Positions 16,942-26,574 are shown, counted from the first letter of the stretch. The stretch: 54,093 nt of DNA from a virus (IMGVR_UViG_3300012931_000024:1-54093), one strand, 5' to 3'. The notes: generated from the letters alone by a model not told the origin. Program-made: numbers and translations.

Positions 16942-17197
16942 TTCCCCATCGCACCTTTACTCTATCATGCCAACCTTCTTCTACTGTCTGTGGAGCAAAA
17001 TAAGGATTAACACTTAATCCCGCACCATCAGTTTTGGTTTTATCCCATTTTAAAGTTCCTAGAGGAGCACCCTCAAAACCAGTTGCAGGATCTATCGAAA
17101 CTAACTCCCAATATACCGCCTGGTCTGGATTGTCTCCAACAAAGGTAATCATACAGCCTCCACCTACATGAGGCATTTTAGGAATTAAAATACTCAT
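16934..17197 (-). CDS. Single Ig-like (Big-1-type) domain protein
   Basis: The 87 residues are essentially one domain with the pattern CMITFVGDNPDQAVYWELVS, then LKWDKTKTDGAGLSVNPYF, then HDRVKVRWG. This matches the C-terminal domains of the next two genes (TDENGYAENYYF; DTIKVRV). It therefore looks like a free-standing copy of the same module. It follows the 110-residue tail gene with a four-base overlap. Confidence 0.65.
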   Translation of the reverse strand: MSILIPKMPHVGGGCMITFVGDNPDQAVYWELVSIDPATGFEGAPLGTLKWDKTKTDGAGLSVNPYFAPQTVEEGWHDRVKVRWGNA

Positions 17198-17526
17198 AAA
17201 GGAATTCCATATTTTTTAAGAAATAAATCCAAATCTGGTTCATCAACTGAAATAGTCTCTACTATATGACCAGAAATCCCATCAATTATTTCATATTGTT
17301 CATAATTTCGCCTAATAGTATATTCCCAAACACCTTGTTGTTCCAATTGTTCAATCAACCAATCTAACATTTCATGTGGTTTGTCCAATTGAAACATTCC
17401 AGGCATCATAAAAGGAACTACTAATGGCGGCAACGAGATAGGTTTAGCTAATATTTCCGCAGTTTGTGTAAGCCACAAATCAAATTTTTCCGGTCCACCG
17501 AACATTTTGAAAAATTGATTTTTCAT
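17194..17526 (-). CDS. 110-residue tail protein following the tape measure
   Basis: The start overlaps the tape-measure stop by one base and the end overlaps the Ig-like gene by four. The sequence is helical and proline-containing (LPPLVVPFMMPGMFQLDKP), followed by a compact acidic C terminus. Genes at this position in siphophages usually encode tail-tip assembly proteins. No named family is recognised. Confidence 0.65.
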   Translation of the reverse strand: MKNQFFKMFGGPEKFDLWLTQTAEILAKPISLPPLVVPFMMPGMFQLDKPHEMLDWLIEQLEQQGVWEYTIRRNYEQYEIIDGISGHIVETISVDEPDLDLFLKKYGIPL

Positions 17527-20500
17527 TAATGGGCACCCAACATTAAATAATCCCTCATATATTGTTCAATTGCTTGATTTACTGCTTCCTCAATACCTTT
17601 AATAGTTACATTAATATTGGCACCACCAGTACCAAATAAACCACCACGGGTATTTTCTTCAATTCGTAAAAGAATTCCATTAGTTGAAACTAAAGCATCT
17701 TGAAGACTTACCCCAATTTCAGCAATTGCAACAGAGGTTTCCCCAGCAACAACTCCCCTTACCGCTTCATGGGCAGTTACTGGAGATTGAACTCCAGATG
17801 GAGTAAAAGAAGATGTTCCTCCAGAGAAAAGGGCCATTCCTATTAAGCCAACCACTGTTATTAATGCACTCGCAACAGCACCCCCTACTGTTTCAAACAA
17901 AGACCTTAAAGCATTGGTCAGTAATTGAGTAAGTTCTTTTATGCCAGGTTCTATACCTGCTTTAAAAATAGCTTTAAACATATTCTTAGCTGAAGTTTTA
18001 AGGTCTTGTCCTCCTTCCAACATAGCATCAATAATATCAGTTATCCCGCTTGTAATGCCCTTGACCACATTATCTATCTGCTCTTTATACTTAATTTGTA
18101 AATCTATCTCTGCCTTAACTTGTGGAACAATTTGAAATTGCAATTGGTTTCTAATTTCAAGGAATCTATCTGGTGATACACCATTAACAAGTTCTTGAAC
18201 TATATCAGCTAAAGGTTGGGCCCAAGGACTCCCTAACATCTGGGCAGCTTGTTGAAATTCCTTCATCATATTCAACATAGTTGGGTCAGCTTCAAGGGGC
18301 TTTATAAGTCCACCAGGACCAAGTTCTTTTGGAACTTCCATCTTGCCAATTCTGGCACCAAGGTCAGAAAATTCCTTAGCATTCCTTAGTAAACTGGCAA
18401 AGCGTTCTTGTATGGGGCCCCAAGCAGTTTTGCCAACCAAATCAACCCCAATTCCGACCAATTCCCTCCTATATTCCACCGCCTTCTGAAGCCATTTCTC
18501 TTGTGCCAATCTATTTTTATCAAGCAATATTGCAATATCATCTAAATCCTTCTTTTCTTGTAGTCTAGCCTTCTCCCTGGATTGAGCTAATTGGGCATTA
18601 GTAATTTCTTCTACTTGTGATTTCCTCTTAGCTTCAATTATTTTTTCTTCCAATTCAGCCGTTAATCTGTCAAGTTCCAATTTTCTGTTAAGGTTTGCTA
18701 ATTGTTCCTCATAAAGTCTATTTTGTATTCTGATGGCTTCGGTTGCATATTCAGCACCTGTTTTAGCTCCCGTTGCTAATTGAGTAGACAAAATTTCCCT
18801 TTGAGTATCGGCCTGTGCCTCATGTAATTTAAAAGTGCTTTCAGCCGCAGATAATTCATTTTTAGCTGCGGTGATTCTTAATTCAAGTTCTGCAATTGTC
18901 AACTGTGACCTTTCTTTAGCAGCCTCTAAATTAAATTCCCTTATTTTCTTTTCACCAGCCATTCTAACATTATCAAGAGCATCTTGAGCTTTTCTAATTT
19001 CTAAATCAGAATACATAGTTGCAGGGGCCCTTTTAATCCTTTCTAAGGCTGCCTCTTTTTCCATCCTTTCAGCATATACTTCTCTTTGTAAAGCTGCGCT
19101 TCTTGCAGCAATAGATTCCTCAGTTGCAATTGCTCCAGATTGCCTCATAGTATTGACTTTCTGAAAGGTATCCTTGGCAATTGCAACTTCTTTCCTGGCC
19201 TTTTCCTCATCATATAATTCAAATCCAACTCCTTTGGACATTCTATTCATAAGTTCTATAACGGCTGGAACATACTTTTGTGTCTCAGTTTTAAATTTTG
19301 TTAAATCTAGAGGACCAAGCAAAGGCACCTTTCCTGGACCGGCATTATAAGCTGCAAGGGCTTTGGCAATCTGGTCTATTTGATTGGGATAGTTAGCCAA
19401 TTGTTGACTAAAATATTTTGTCCCTGCCACAATATTAGTAGTAACATCAAAAGCTGGAGCCATAACTTGTCTATATTTTTCCAAACCTGCATTAAATTCT
19501 TCCAGACTTACTGTACCATTTTTATATCCTTTAGAAAGTTTCTGAAATTCTGTGGTATATGCTTCTAATTCTGCCCTTGTTTTTCCAAATTCAACTCCCA
19601 TTAGTTGAGCAGTTGTAGGCATTAATTGCATATAGCCAAGAGCACCGGCGGAACTAACTGCATATTGTTTAAAACTGCTTTCCTGTGCTATAATAGCGGC
19701 AACCATATTTGGAGTGGTATTAGTAAACTTCCCAACCGCTATATTGACAGCGGTCATTACACTAGACATCTTATCTCCGGAAACACTAAACCTTTCCGCT
19801 GATTTATCCCACTCAACACCTCCAAGATTTTTTGGATAATTCATAATAGGAACATTTTTACTCATTTCCGCTACTATATCATTCCATTTACTAGCAATAA
19901 CTTGTAGTCTAATTAATAAATCCCCAAAAGAAGCATCAGAAGCAGACCCAACTTTCTTTACCTCCGCTAAAAGTTTCAAAAAGGAATCAATTACTTCTTT
20001 TCTAACTTTAGGTCCAAGTTCAGCCAGGGGAATAATCATGGATTCTACTGTATTTTCCATCTGCTTTTTTACTTCATCCGGTACATCAGCAGGTAAGTTT
20101 GCATTAAGTTGTCCAAGAAGAAATTTAATTGTATTTTGGGCTTCTTGGAAGTCCTTAATATCAATTGGCTTCTCTTTGATTTTTTCCTGTTCCCGAAGTT
20201 CTGCTGTAACCTTCATTAACAAATCAAGTTGATCCTTAACTGTTCTATTCTGACTTGCCCAAAGGTCAGTAATTCTCCTAACACTATCCTCACTACTGGA
20301 AAATAATTTTTCAAATTCTCCTCTGGTGGAAGTTACTATATCAAGGGGTTTTTGACCAAGGGCTTTCCAATCTATTGAATCAAGTTCTCTTTGAATAATA
20401 ACTCTGGTAGTTGCCCAATCAGCACGAATTTTATCGTTTGTTTCCTTTTGTTCTCTTATAACTTCTGGTCTCCTCATAGCTTGAATAGCTGGACCTATAT

Positions 20501-22445
20501 CAATTTCAGTCAGAGGTACTTCTTGTGGAGCTTCTGCCTCCCTTCTAAGTGCTGCCTGTTTTTTCTCAAGCCTATCCAATTGAATTATAAGTAGGGTTAT
20601 TGCTTTTACTCCCTTTTCTAATTCATCCACTAATAATTTTGTTCTAAAATTATTAAGAATATCTTGTTGTTCCTTCCAACTCTGGTTAGCAAGTCTGAGT
20701 TGACCTGATAATTCTGGATATTTTCCAATTAATTCAACAATTAACCTTTCATGTTCAGACGTACCAACTTGAGTCTTCCCAAGACTTTTAGTAAGTTCAT
20801 CAAATTCTTTTATATTTTTAGTAGATTCAGTTGATAGTTTTACAGCCGATTCACGGGCCCTATCGGAAGCGGTAGCAAGAATATAAAGTACATAAGCAAG
20901 GGCGGTAATTGCTGCCACAATCCCAGTAAATACTAAGCCTCCACCAAGGGCTGTTACCAAAGCAAGAAATGGTGCTTTAACTACATTAATTAAACTACCA
21001 AGCGGTGTCATTGCTAATTTTAAAGCAGTAGCACTAGCCGCAGCTTTAATAGCTGCACCTGAAAAATATTCCCATCCTCCAGCTAAATAACCTACAAGTC
21101 TCATTAAACCCGATATGGCAATCCCTAATCCGCCTATCCCTAAAATAAATGCACCAACCACACTTATTACTGATAAAATACCAGCGGATAAAAATTGAAG
21201 TGGTGCAACAGCACCTATAATTATTGCTCCAAGATTAACAAGCCAAGACGCAAGGTCTACTAATGTCTTAAAAAATGGAAGAAATTTTGCGGTTAGAGAG
21301 ATAAATAAAGCATCAAGGGAGGATTTTAAATATGCTAATGAACCAACTAAATTATTTAATACCACATCAGCAAGTCGTTTAGCTTCCCCGGCTGCATTTT
21401 GATTCTCATAAGCAAATCTTTTCAAATCATTCAAACCAGCTGCTAAGGCTACAGCACCGGCGGCGGAACGAGCAGTAAAAACTCCCCCAGCTTGGGTTAT
21501 GGTCATATTAACTCTGGCCATATCAGATAAAATATCTATGAAGGGACGCATTTTCCCTGTTGTATCTGTTACCAATACCCCCATTTGTCTAAAATTATCA
21601 ATAAATGTTTTGGAATCATCTGTTAAACGAAGTAATATAGCTCTCAAGGTAGTACCGGCCATCGAACCTCTTATGCCAGCATTAGCAAGTACCTGTATAG
21701 CTGCCGCTGTCTCGTCAACACTCATTCCTGCGGACCGAGCCATAGGTGCTACATAACGCATAGCATTTGAAAAATCACTTATCCCCATATTAGCAGAAGT
21801 GGAAGCTTTGGCCATCACATCTGTAAAATGGGCAAAATCAACGGCCGACAAATTAAAAGCATGGATTGATTCTGTAGCTACCCTGGCGGCATCAGCAATA
21901 GTTAATTGACCAGCAGCAGCCATATACATAACTGAAGGTAGAACACCTACTATTTGACTTACCGTAAGACCTGACCTGGCAAGAATCTGCATAGCTTCTG
22001 ATGCTTGGGTGGCAGAAAAAACAGTTTCTCTACCCATCTGGAGAGCAGCTTCCCTAAGTTCATTCATTTGTGATGAAGTAGCTTTAGTTATACCTGCAAC
22101 TAAGGACATTTGCTTTTCAAATTCGGCACCTTCTTTGGTAGGAAAAAAAGCCAAAGCTAAAATTGCACCACCGGCCAATATAGACCTCATAGAAGTCATC
22201 ATTAATTGGTTAGAGGAATGGACAATGTTTTGGATAGCACTTTGAGCCGTTTTAATACTCTCACTATATTGTGCCCATGCTTGGGAAGTTCCAGTAATTG
22301 CACCACTAATGGAAGTCCCAACATTCTTCATTTCATTGCCAAAGGCAGTTACTTTTCCTTTTGCTGTATCTAAACCTGCTACTAAGGGAGCCAGGTTTAT
22401 CCCTAAATCAATTAACATTTGACCAAATGTACCAGCAGCCGGCAT
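17526..22445 (-). CDS. Tail tape measure protein with lytic transglycosylase domain
   Basis: At 1639 residues this is the largest gene in the window. About 105-330 match the TP901-type tape-measure core (EFEKQMSLVAGIT; MQILARSGLTVSQI). Hydrophobic segments lie at about 385-465 and 500-530. A Slt-type transglycosylase domain around 890-1060 has its catalytic glutamate near 922 in AQESSF, followed by GALGYMQLMPTTA and ALAAYNAGPGKV. The rest is mostly coiled coil. The tape measure sets tail length; at 0.15 nm per residue the tail would be about 245 nm. The enzyme domain probably opens peptidoglycan on entry. Confidence 0.95.
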   Translation of the reverse strand: MPAAGTFGQMLIDLGINLAPLVAGLDTAKGKVTAFGNEMKNVGTSISGAITGTSQAWAQYSESIKTAQSAIQNIVHSSNQLMMTSMRSILAGGAILALAFFPTKEGAEFEKQMSLVAGITKATSSQMNELREAALQMGRETVFSATQASEAMQILARSGLTVSQIVGVLPSVMYMAAAGQLTIADAARVATESIHAFNLSAVDFAHFTDVMAKASTSANMGISDFSNAMRYVAPMARSAGMSVDETAAAIQVLANAGIRGSMAGTTLRAILLRLTDDSKTFIDNFRQMGVLVTDTTGKMRPFIDILSDMARVNMTITQAGGVFTARSAAGAVALAAGLNDLKRFAYENQNAAGEAKRLADVVLNNLVGSLAYLKSSLDALFISLTAKFLPFFKTLVDLASWLVNLGAIIIGAVAPLQFLSAGILSVISVVGAFILGIGGLGIAISGLMRLVGYLAGGWEYFSGAAIKAAASATALKLAMTPLGSLINVVKAPFLALVTALGGGLVFTGIVAAITALAYVLYILATASDRARESAVKLSTESTKNIKEFDELTKSLGKTQVGTSEHERLIVELIGKYPELSGQLRLANQSWKEQQDILNNFRTKLLVDELEKGVKAITLLIIQLDRLEKKQAALRREAEAPQEVPLTEIDIGPAIQAMRRPEVIREQKETNDKIRADWATTRVIIQRELDSIDWKALGQKPLDIVTSTRGEFEKLFSSSEDSVRRITDLWASQNRTVKDQLDLLMKVTAELREQEKIKEKPIDIKDFQEAQNTIKFLLGQLNANLPADVPDEVKKQMENTVESMIIPLAELGPKVRKEVIDSFLKLLAEVKKVGSASDASFGDLLIRLQVIASKWNDIVAEMSKNVPIMNYPKNLGGVEWDKSAERFSVSGDKMSSVMTAVNIAVGKFTNTTPNMVAAIIAQESSFKQYAVSSAGALGYMQLMPTTAQLMGVEFGKTRAELEAYTTEFQKLSKGYKNGTVSLEEFNAGLEKYRQVMAPAFDVTTNIVAGTKYFSQQLANYPNQIDQIAKALAAYNAGPGKVPLLGPLDLTKFKTETQKYVPAVIELMNRMSKGVGFELYDEEKARKEVAIAKDTFQKVNTMRQSGAIATEESIAARSAALQREVYAERMEKEAALERIKRAPATMYSDLEIRKAQDALDNVRMAGEKKIREFNLEAAKERSQLTIAELELRITAAKNELSAAESTFKLHEAQADTQREILSTQLATGAKTGAEYATEAIRIQNRLYEEQLANLNRKLELDRLTAELEEKIIEAKRKSQVEEITNAQLAQSREKARLQEKKDLDDIAILLDKNRLAQEKWLQKAVEYRRELVGIGVDLVGKTAWGPIQERFASLLRNAKEFSDLGARIGKMEVPKELGPGGLIKPLEADPTMLNMMKEFQQAAQMLGSPWAQPLADIVQELVNGVSPDRFLEIRNQLQFQIVPQVKAEIDLQIKYKEQIDNVVKGITSGITDIIDAMLEGGQDLKTSAKNMFKAIFKAGIEPGIKELTQLLTNALRSLFETVGGAVASALITVVGLIGMALFSGGTSSFTPSGVQSPVTAHEAVRGVVAGETSVAIAEIGVSLQDALVSTNGILLRIEENTRGGLFGTGGANINVTIKGIEEAVNQAIEQYMRDYLMLGAH

Positions 22446-22864
22446 TAATTTTCTTTCCTTGGCATAGAATGTAAAAAGTTTTCAAATCTTTCAGACATTA
22501 ATTTTTTCCCTGATTTAGAAAAAGAAGAAGTTGCTACAGGTGTCTCCCCAAGCAACTTCTTTTGCCATGTTTCAAATATTTTCCCCTTTCCTCTGTTAAA
22601 TGATAAATCTAGAGCATGACTGACAGCTATCAGCACACCCATTGCATGGTCAAGAGCCTCCAGTTTTTTGTTATTTAAAACAGCCTTTACTAAGAGGACA
22701 AGAAATTCATAAGAATACCCATCAACTATATCCTCATAGTTATGACCCTCTTTAATAAGTAAGGCTATTGTAGGGGTGATGGAGAAGTCGCTGTTTTTTC
22801 GGCCATCTTCAAGGTCTCCACCCCTCCAAGAATCTGGCCGAAAAAGTTTTTTATGTGATTCCAA
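22445..22864 (-). CDS. Tail assembly chaperone, frameshift extension (gpT-like part of gpGT)
   Basis: This frame overlaps the end of the upstream gpG-like gene and is in its -1 frame. Its first residues have no good ribosome binding site, and it is best read as the downstream part of a frameshift fusion of about 253 residues (22445-23205). It sits directly before the tape measure gene, where lambda-type chaperones are encoded. The short upstream ATG at 22864 is probably not used. Confidence 0.85.
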   Translation of the reverse strand: MESHKKLFRPDSWRGGDLEDGRKNSDFSITPTIALLIKEGHNYEDIVDGYSYEFLVLLVKAVLNNKKLEALDHAMGVLIAVSHALDLSFNRGKGKIFETWQKKLLGETPVATSSFSKSGKKLMSERFENFLHSMPRKEN

Positions 22865-23205
22865 TTAAGAACAAATATCTGCACCCCAATAGCCGTTGCT
22901 TTACCCCATTCCATATCCTCAGCTTCAGTTATACTTTCAAGACGAAGGGTTACTGCAATAAGCTCAGGAAGGACTGGAGCAATACCCTCAAGCAAGTCAA
23001 CAATAAGGTCTGGTGTTAATTTTCGGTCTAGTTCCGCAAAATCTACACCATTAGCCTGAAGATTTTTAACCATTATCTTCAGAGTAGAAGTAAGTCGAAT
23101 GACTTGCTTGAGGGTCCAGGGTTTTATGGTTAAATCACCAATTTTTATTTCCGAAAAAATTGCCATTCCTTCTTGCACTTCAGTTTTATTGCCGCCTTTT
23201 GCCAT
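22765..23205 (-). CDS. Tail assembly chaperone gpG-like
   Basis: The 146-residue zero-frame product is helical and follows the major tail protein gene. AAGGGATAAGG precedes the ATG. Codons 119-120 (AAA AAC) form the slip site, after which the zero frame ends about 26 codons later, while the -1 frame continues into the T extension. In lambda-like tails both products coat the tape measure during tail assembly. Confidence 0.87.
   Translation of the reverse strand: MAKGGNKTEVQEGMAIFSEIKIGDLTIKPWTLKQVIRLTSTLKIMVKNLQANGVDFAELDRKLTPDLIVDLLEGIAPVLPELIAVTLRLESITEAEDMEWGKATAIGVQIFVLNWNHIKNFFGQILGGVETLKMAEKTATSPSPLQ
22846..22852 (-). promoter_or_regulatory. Programmed -1 ribosomal frameshift slippery heptamer
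   Basis: On the minus strand the heptamer is A AAA AAC in the X XXY YYZ register of the gpG frame; re-pairing by -1 leads exactly into the T frame. Six bases downstream, CGGCCA (22835-22840) pairs with TGGCCG (22800-22805), and the flanking T5/A5 tracts can extend the stem to 11 bp. Slippery site, spacer, stem and gene position all agree. Confidence 0.9.
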
Positions 23206-23225
23206 GACCTTATCCCTTCATTTAA

Positions 23226-23244
23226 TGGCATTAAACTAATGCCA
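23226..23244 (-). terminator. Small hairpin after the major tail protein gene
   Basis: TGGCATTA and TAATGCCA form a perfect 8-bp stem with a 3-nt loop, followed on the minus strand by TTAAATG. There is no long U tract, so it may be an attenuator or an mRNA-end stabiliser rather than a full terminator. It would lower chaperone expression relative to the tube protein. Confidence 0.5.
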
Positions 23245-23255
23245 AAATAGTCCTA

Positions 23256-23309
23256 TCAAGTCCCCGGTTTAGGCGGACAGGGAGCAGGACGAGTAATTAT
23301 CGGTCCCAT
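23256..23309 (-). CDS. Possible 17-residue proline-rich peptide
   Basis: A short frame starts at an ATG preceded by GAGGGGAATAAA, the same style of ribosome binding site used elsewhere in this operon. It encodes a proline-rich peptide (MGPIITRPAPCPPKPGT). It lies between the tail tube and chaperone genes. Too short for any family call; it could be chance. Confidence 0.3.
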   Translation of the reverse strand: MGPIITRPAPCPPKPGT

Positions 23310-23325
23310 TTTATTCCCCTCTTAC

Positions 23326-24501
23326 TTATGTAGCATCCTCATAGTTCCTGAAATAACCAAAGGGATAAGTGGGATCCACATTGGTATTGTCCAGAACTTC
23401 AATGGACATTGGAACTGGAAGCCAAGTTTTGTCATCCAGTTTCATTGCCCCTTTCGATTTAATGGAAGCTTTCCCGAAGTATGCTTCCCACTGGATACCA
23501 CGACCAGTTGATGGGAAACATTCAAGACGAACCTCGCCTTCAATGGCAGCCTGGGCGGCAATAGCCATCTTTTGAGAAGCCCAGGTCACGTAGGTAAAAG
23601 AAACTTTGACTTCCTCTTCAGGACCGAAGAAACCGGCTGCAATTCGAGAAACCCGACCATCCTGACGGCTACTAGGAGAAGCTACCCCAGGGTCAAGGAC
23701 ATAATCAGTATTAGCCACACCATTTTGACGGACGCAGTTACAAGTGGCAGGAGTGGTAACCGAAGCCGCTGCCACCCGAATCCAGTACGCAGTATGACCA
23801 TTTACTTCATACAATGCCCAATCAACCGGGATAGTCCAGTTAACCTTGCCATCAGTATCGAGGCCATCACCAGCCCCTGCTGTGGTCAATGTTGCCCAGG
23901 TATTGTCATTCTTACGATACTGCCAAGTAAGAGCACCGTAACTACCATTGACCGCCAGGTCAATATACATTTCTTGGAATTTGGTAAGTTTACCAAAGTA
24001 GAGGAAGTCGGTGCTTTCAGCAAGCAATTCAAAAGGAGAACCGGCCAAAGAATCAGCCTCAATTGAATTGTCCACATAGCCAACAATTGAATTATCATAC
24101 AACAGACAATAATCCAAGAACTGGCGGACTGTCACAGCGGTAAGACCATAATAAGCCCCAACAGATATGAATGAAGTACCTGACAGGGAAAGTTTTTGGT
24201 CAACCTTATTAGCAGTTCCAGCCCCCTCCAAAACCGTGTCCCCACCTCTGAAGAATAGTCTCATATTCTCAAAGTTGGGTTCATCCATGGTAAAGTTAAT
24301 GGTGAGTTTGTCTTCCAGAATGATTTCTTTATCCTTCATTCTTTTTCCAGAACGGTTGGTAAAGTGTTCCAGAAGGTCTTGCCCGGGCTCCAAATCAATT
24401 TCAACAATGTTGCCCAGGTCCCTCTCACCATCGCCCAGGTTTACAAACAACTTAATTCCACCTGGAACAGTATAATTGTCAGTACTCGGAGCCTCCGGCA
24501 T
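23326..24501 (-). CDS. Major tail tube protein
   Basis: This 391-residue protein starts behind GGAGGGAAGG. The N terminus (GIKLFVNLGDGERDLGNIVE) and the C terminus (SIKSKGAMKLDDKTWLPVPMS) carry the beta-sandwich patterns of phage tail tube proteins. A middle insert (about 160-270, LTWQYRKNDNTWATL, then HTAYWIRV) looks like an extra surface domain. Location between the tail terminator and chaperone genes fits. A sheath is unlikely given the rest of the tail gene set. Confidence 0.85.
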   Translation of the reverse strand: MPEAPSTDNYTVPGGIKLFVNLGDGERDLGNIVEIDLEPGQDLLEHFTNRSGKRMKDKEIILEDKLTINFTMDEPNFENMRLFFRGGDTVLEGAGTANKVDQKLSLSGTSFISVGAYYGLTAVTVRQFLDYCLLYDNSIVGYVDNSIEADSLAGSPFELLAESTDFLYFGKLTKFQEMYIDLAVNGSYGALTWQYRKNDNTWATLTTAGAGDGLDTDGKVNWTIPVDWALYEVNGHTAYWIRVAAASVTTPATCNCVRQNGVANTDYVLDPGVASPSSRQDGRVSRIAAGFFGPEEEVKVSFTYVTWASQKMAIAAQAAIEGEVRLECFPSTGRGIQWEAYFGKASIKSKGAMKLDDKTWLPVPMSIEVLDNTNVDPTYPFGYFRNYEDAT

Positions 24502-24518
24502 TTTCCTTCCCTCCTACC

Positions 24519-24977
24519 TTAGTAATTTACATGAGAAAAAGCATTTCCCATGTTATGTCCATAAATTATGAAAAACTCCATCCTCAACAAAGCATTAATG
24601 TCATTTGGATATTCTTTTTTCGTTGGTCCTTGTTGACATTCAAGAATCAAACCTTTTAATACATCCTTATTTTGAGAAGAAAATATTGCATTATGGATTC
24701 TAGCTTGCAAAATGTCCATTTCATCGGAAAAATCTTCATATCCATGTGCAGGAACATCTACATAAGTATCCACTATTAAACGTATTTCATTCATCATTAA
24801 ACGATTTCGGGGATTTGGAACCTCCCCTAATTCATAAAAAAATAAACAAGGAAAGGATTTTCCATCTAAATCTACTGGAGCATTCCTCCAACGATTCACT
24901 TCTTTAATTTCAGAAATTGTAGAAAGGGCTTGACCAACTACTTGTAATGCCAAAGTTTTTACCGGAACATCTGCCAT
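24519..24977 (-). CDS. Putative tail terminator protein
   Basis: The 152 residues lie just upstream of the tube gene, the usual place for tail terminator or tail completion proteins. The layout is an N-terminal helix, a strand region (RLIVDTYVDVPAHG), a helix, and a strand (ALLRMEFFIIYGHN). Its start overlaps the previous gene by one base. Assigned mainly by position and size. Confidence 0.65.
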   Translation of the reverse strand: MADVPVKTLALQVVGQALSTISEIKEVNRWRNAPVDLDGKSFPCLFFYELGEVPNPRNRLMMNEIRLIVDTYVDVPAHGYEDFSDEMDILQARIHNAIFSSQNKDVLKGLILECQQGPTKKEYPNDINALLRMEFFIIYGHNMGNAFSHVNY

Positions 24978-25549
24978 TATTTTCCTCTAAATTTCATACA
25001 AACTTCAGCTATATCAGCTTGTATTCTCGGAATAATATAAGGATAAATTAATGTTTCTATATCTATCCTTCTCGGATAAGAGACACTTTTTTTCAAAATT
25101 GCAACCGGTGTAAAATCAAAAGGATCGGAAGAATTTCTGACAAAAAGCATTCCTTTTCGTGAGAAAGTAGTCCCACCATAAGTCTTTCCTGCACCTTCAA
25201 TTGGTATTGCCAAAGCCTGTTTATTTCTTGGTAATATTAATACCGTTGCAGATTGACCAGGTAATCTAAAATGGGAATAAGCATAATTGTAACCTGTTAC
25301 TGGATTTCGAGCATCATATTTCACACCGCCAAATATTACCCATCCTACACGGCGAGGTTCAACAACACTTCCGCTATCTGCTAATCTCCCTGACCTACTT
25401 CTAACACTAACAGGACCTTTATGGGACAAAAATCTCCCTTTTATCCAACCTAATAATTCATTACTACGTCCACGCACAATGTTTTTTATCTGAGGCCATA
25501 ACTGCATCTCAAATTCAACCATGTTGGTTATGACCCTTTGATAACTCAT
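24977..25549 (-). CDS. Head-tail joining / neck protein, HK97 gp10-like
   Basis: The 190-residue basic protein has SGRLADSGSV followed by GGVKYDARNPVTGYNYAYSH, a pattern of HK97 gp10-type neck proteins. It lies between the gp6-like connector and the tail terminator, as in other HK97-like phages. It overlaps the connector gene by four bases. Confidence 0.65.
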   Translation of the reverse strand: MSYQRVITNMVEFEMQLWPQIKNIVRGRSNELLGWIKGRFLSHKGPVSVRSRSGRLADSGSVVEPRRVGWVIFGGVKYDARNPVTGYNYAYSHFRLPGQSATVLILPRNKQALAIPIEGAGKTYGGTTFSRKGMLFVRNSSDPFDFTPVAILKKSVSYPRRIDIETLIYPYIIPRIQADIAEVCMKFRGK

Positions 25550-26145
25550 GAAGTCAATTCCGTTAAGTCATAAGGAGCTAAATAACCTTTTACTTCCGAT
25601 AGTAAAGGACCTACTTCAAATTTTTGAATATTGCCATCCGGAAAAGAGACAGTTTGAAGTCCTAAGTCTTTTCTCCGTTTAAAATCATAAGCTGCTTGTA
25701 AGGTAGCCGCATATCTAATATCAACTGGAAGTTCTATATGTGACCCTGGGGGAACCGGCATTGGATAAGTATAGCCCCCGATATACTGAATCTTAATTGA
25801 ACGAAAGGCGTAGGGCCATTTCCCGCTCTTATAACCGACAGAATTGACAAAGTTCATATACTCTGAAGCATCAATCAAATTATCACTTAACCATTCCCAA
25901 TCTTCATCTTGATAAATTGAAGTAATAGAAACAATCGGTGGATTTTTTACATAAAATACTTCTACTCCACCACCATGATATTCTGTATAAGTCCCCTCTC
26001 CAAAAATCCGTGAACAAAACTTCTCAATTCCTGAACTAATAGCTGGAATAATAGTTAATTGGATTAAATCATCAAAATCTGTTGAAATAGGAGTACCGGT
26101 AGTCCGCAAATATTCTTTAACTTCCTCTAAAGTTGTTAAATTCAT
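25546..26145 (-). CDS. Head-tail connector, gp6-like
   Basis: The 199 residues begin TTLEEVKEYLRTTGTP, typical of gp6-like connectors, with a helical bundle and a tyrosine-rich strand region (YIGGYTYPMPVPPGSHIELP) followed by YAATLQAAYDFKRR. These proteins form a ring under the portal. The gene begins twelve bases after the zinc-ribbon gene. Confidence 0.85.
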   Translation of the reverse strand: MNLTTLEEVKEYLRTTGTPISTDFDDLIQLTIIPAISSGIEKFCSRIFGEGTYTEYHGGGVEVFYVKNPPIVSITSIYQDEDWEWLSDNLIDASEYMNFVNSVGYKSGKWPYAFRSIKIQYIGGYTYPMPVPPGSHIELPVDIRYAATLQAAYDFKRRKDLGLQTVSFPDGNIQKFEVGPLLSEVKGYLAPYDLTELTS

Positions 26146-26157
26146 TTAAAGATTTCC

Positions 26158-26574
26158 TTACTCTTTCTTTGCGTTATCCGGATTATTCCTGTGAAGTCTC
26201 CTATGCAACGGATTTTTTGGTAATTTTTCTTTTTTAGGTTTTTCCTCGAGTTTTTCTTCAAATTGAGCTATGGATTCAGGGGACTTTACTTCAGATACAT
26301 CCTTTACATCTTCTGAGATAAATCTTTCTATCTCATAAACTCTGGAAAGGATTGTACCTTCATGAAAGCCGGTTTCCACTGGGAGAAGGGCAGGACATAC
26401 TTCCCAAGCTTTTGAATTGTGTGGACGACGCCTTATATCCACATTAAAAATAACTTTTTTTCCTTTACAACCCACCACAGGACAAACTATATTAGCAAGT
26501 CCTTTACCACTGATTACTACTTCACTTCCACATCTCTCACATGTATAAGAAATTTTTTGAACATTTTCATTCAT
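26158..26574 (-). CDS. Zinc-ribbon protein with charged tail, in the connector cluster
   Basis: The 138 residues carry an N-terminal zinc ribbon (CERCGS, then CPVVGCKGK) and a lysine/glutamate-rich C terminus ending in RRLHRNNPDNAKKE. The start overlaps the preceding zinc-ribbon micro-gene (ATGA). It could be a head-accessory or regulatory protein; no specific family is recognised. Confidence 0.7.
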   Translation of the reverse strand: MNENVQKISYTCERCGSEVVISGKGLANIVCPVVGCKGKKVIFNVDIRRRPHNSKAWEVCPALLPVETGFHEGTILSRVYEIERFISEDVKDVSEVKSPESIAQFEEKLEEKPKKEKLPKNPLHRRLHRNNPDNAKKE

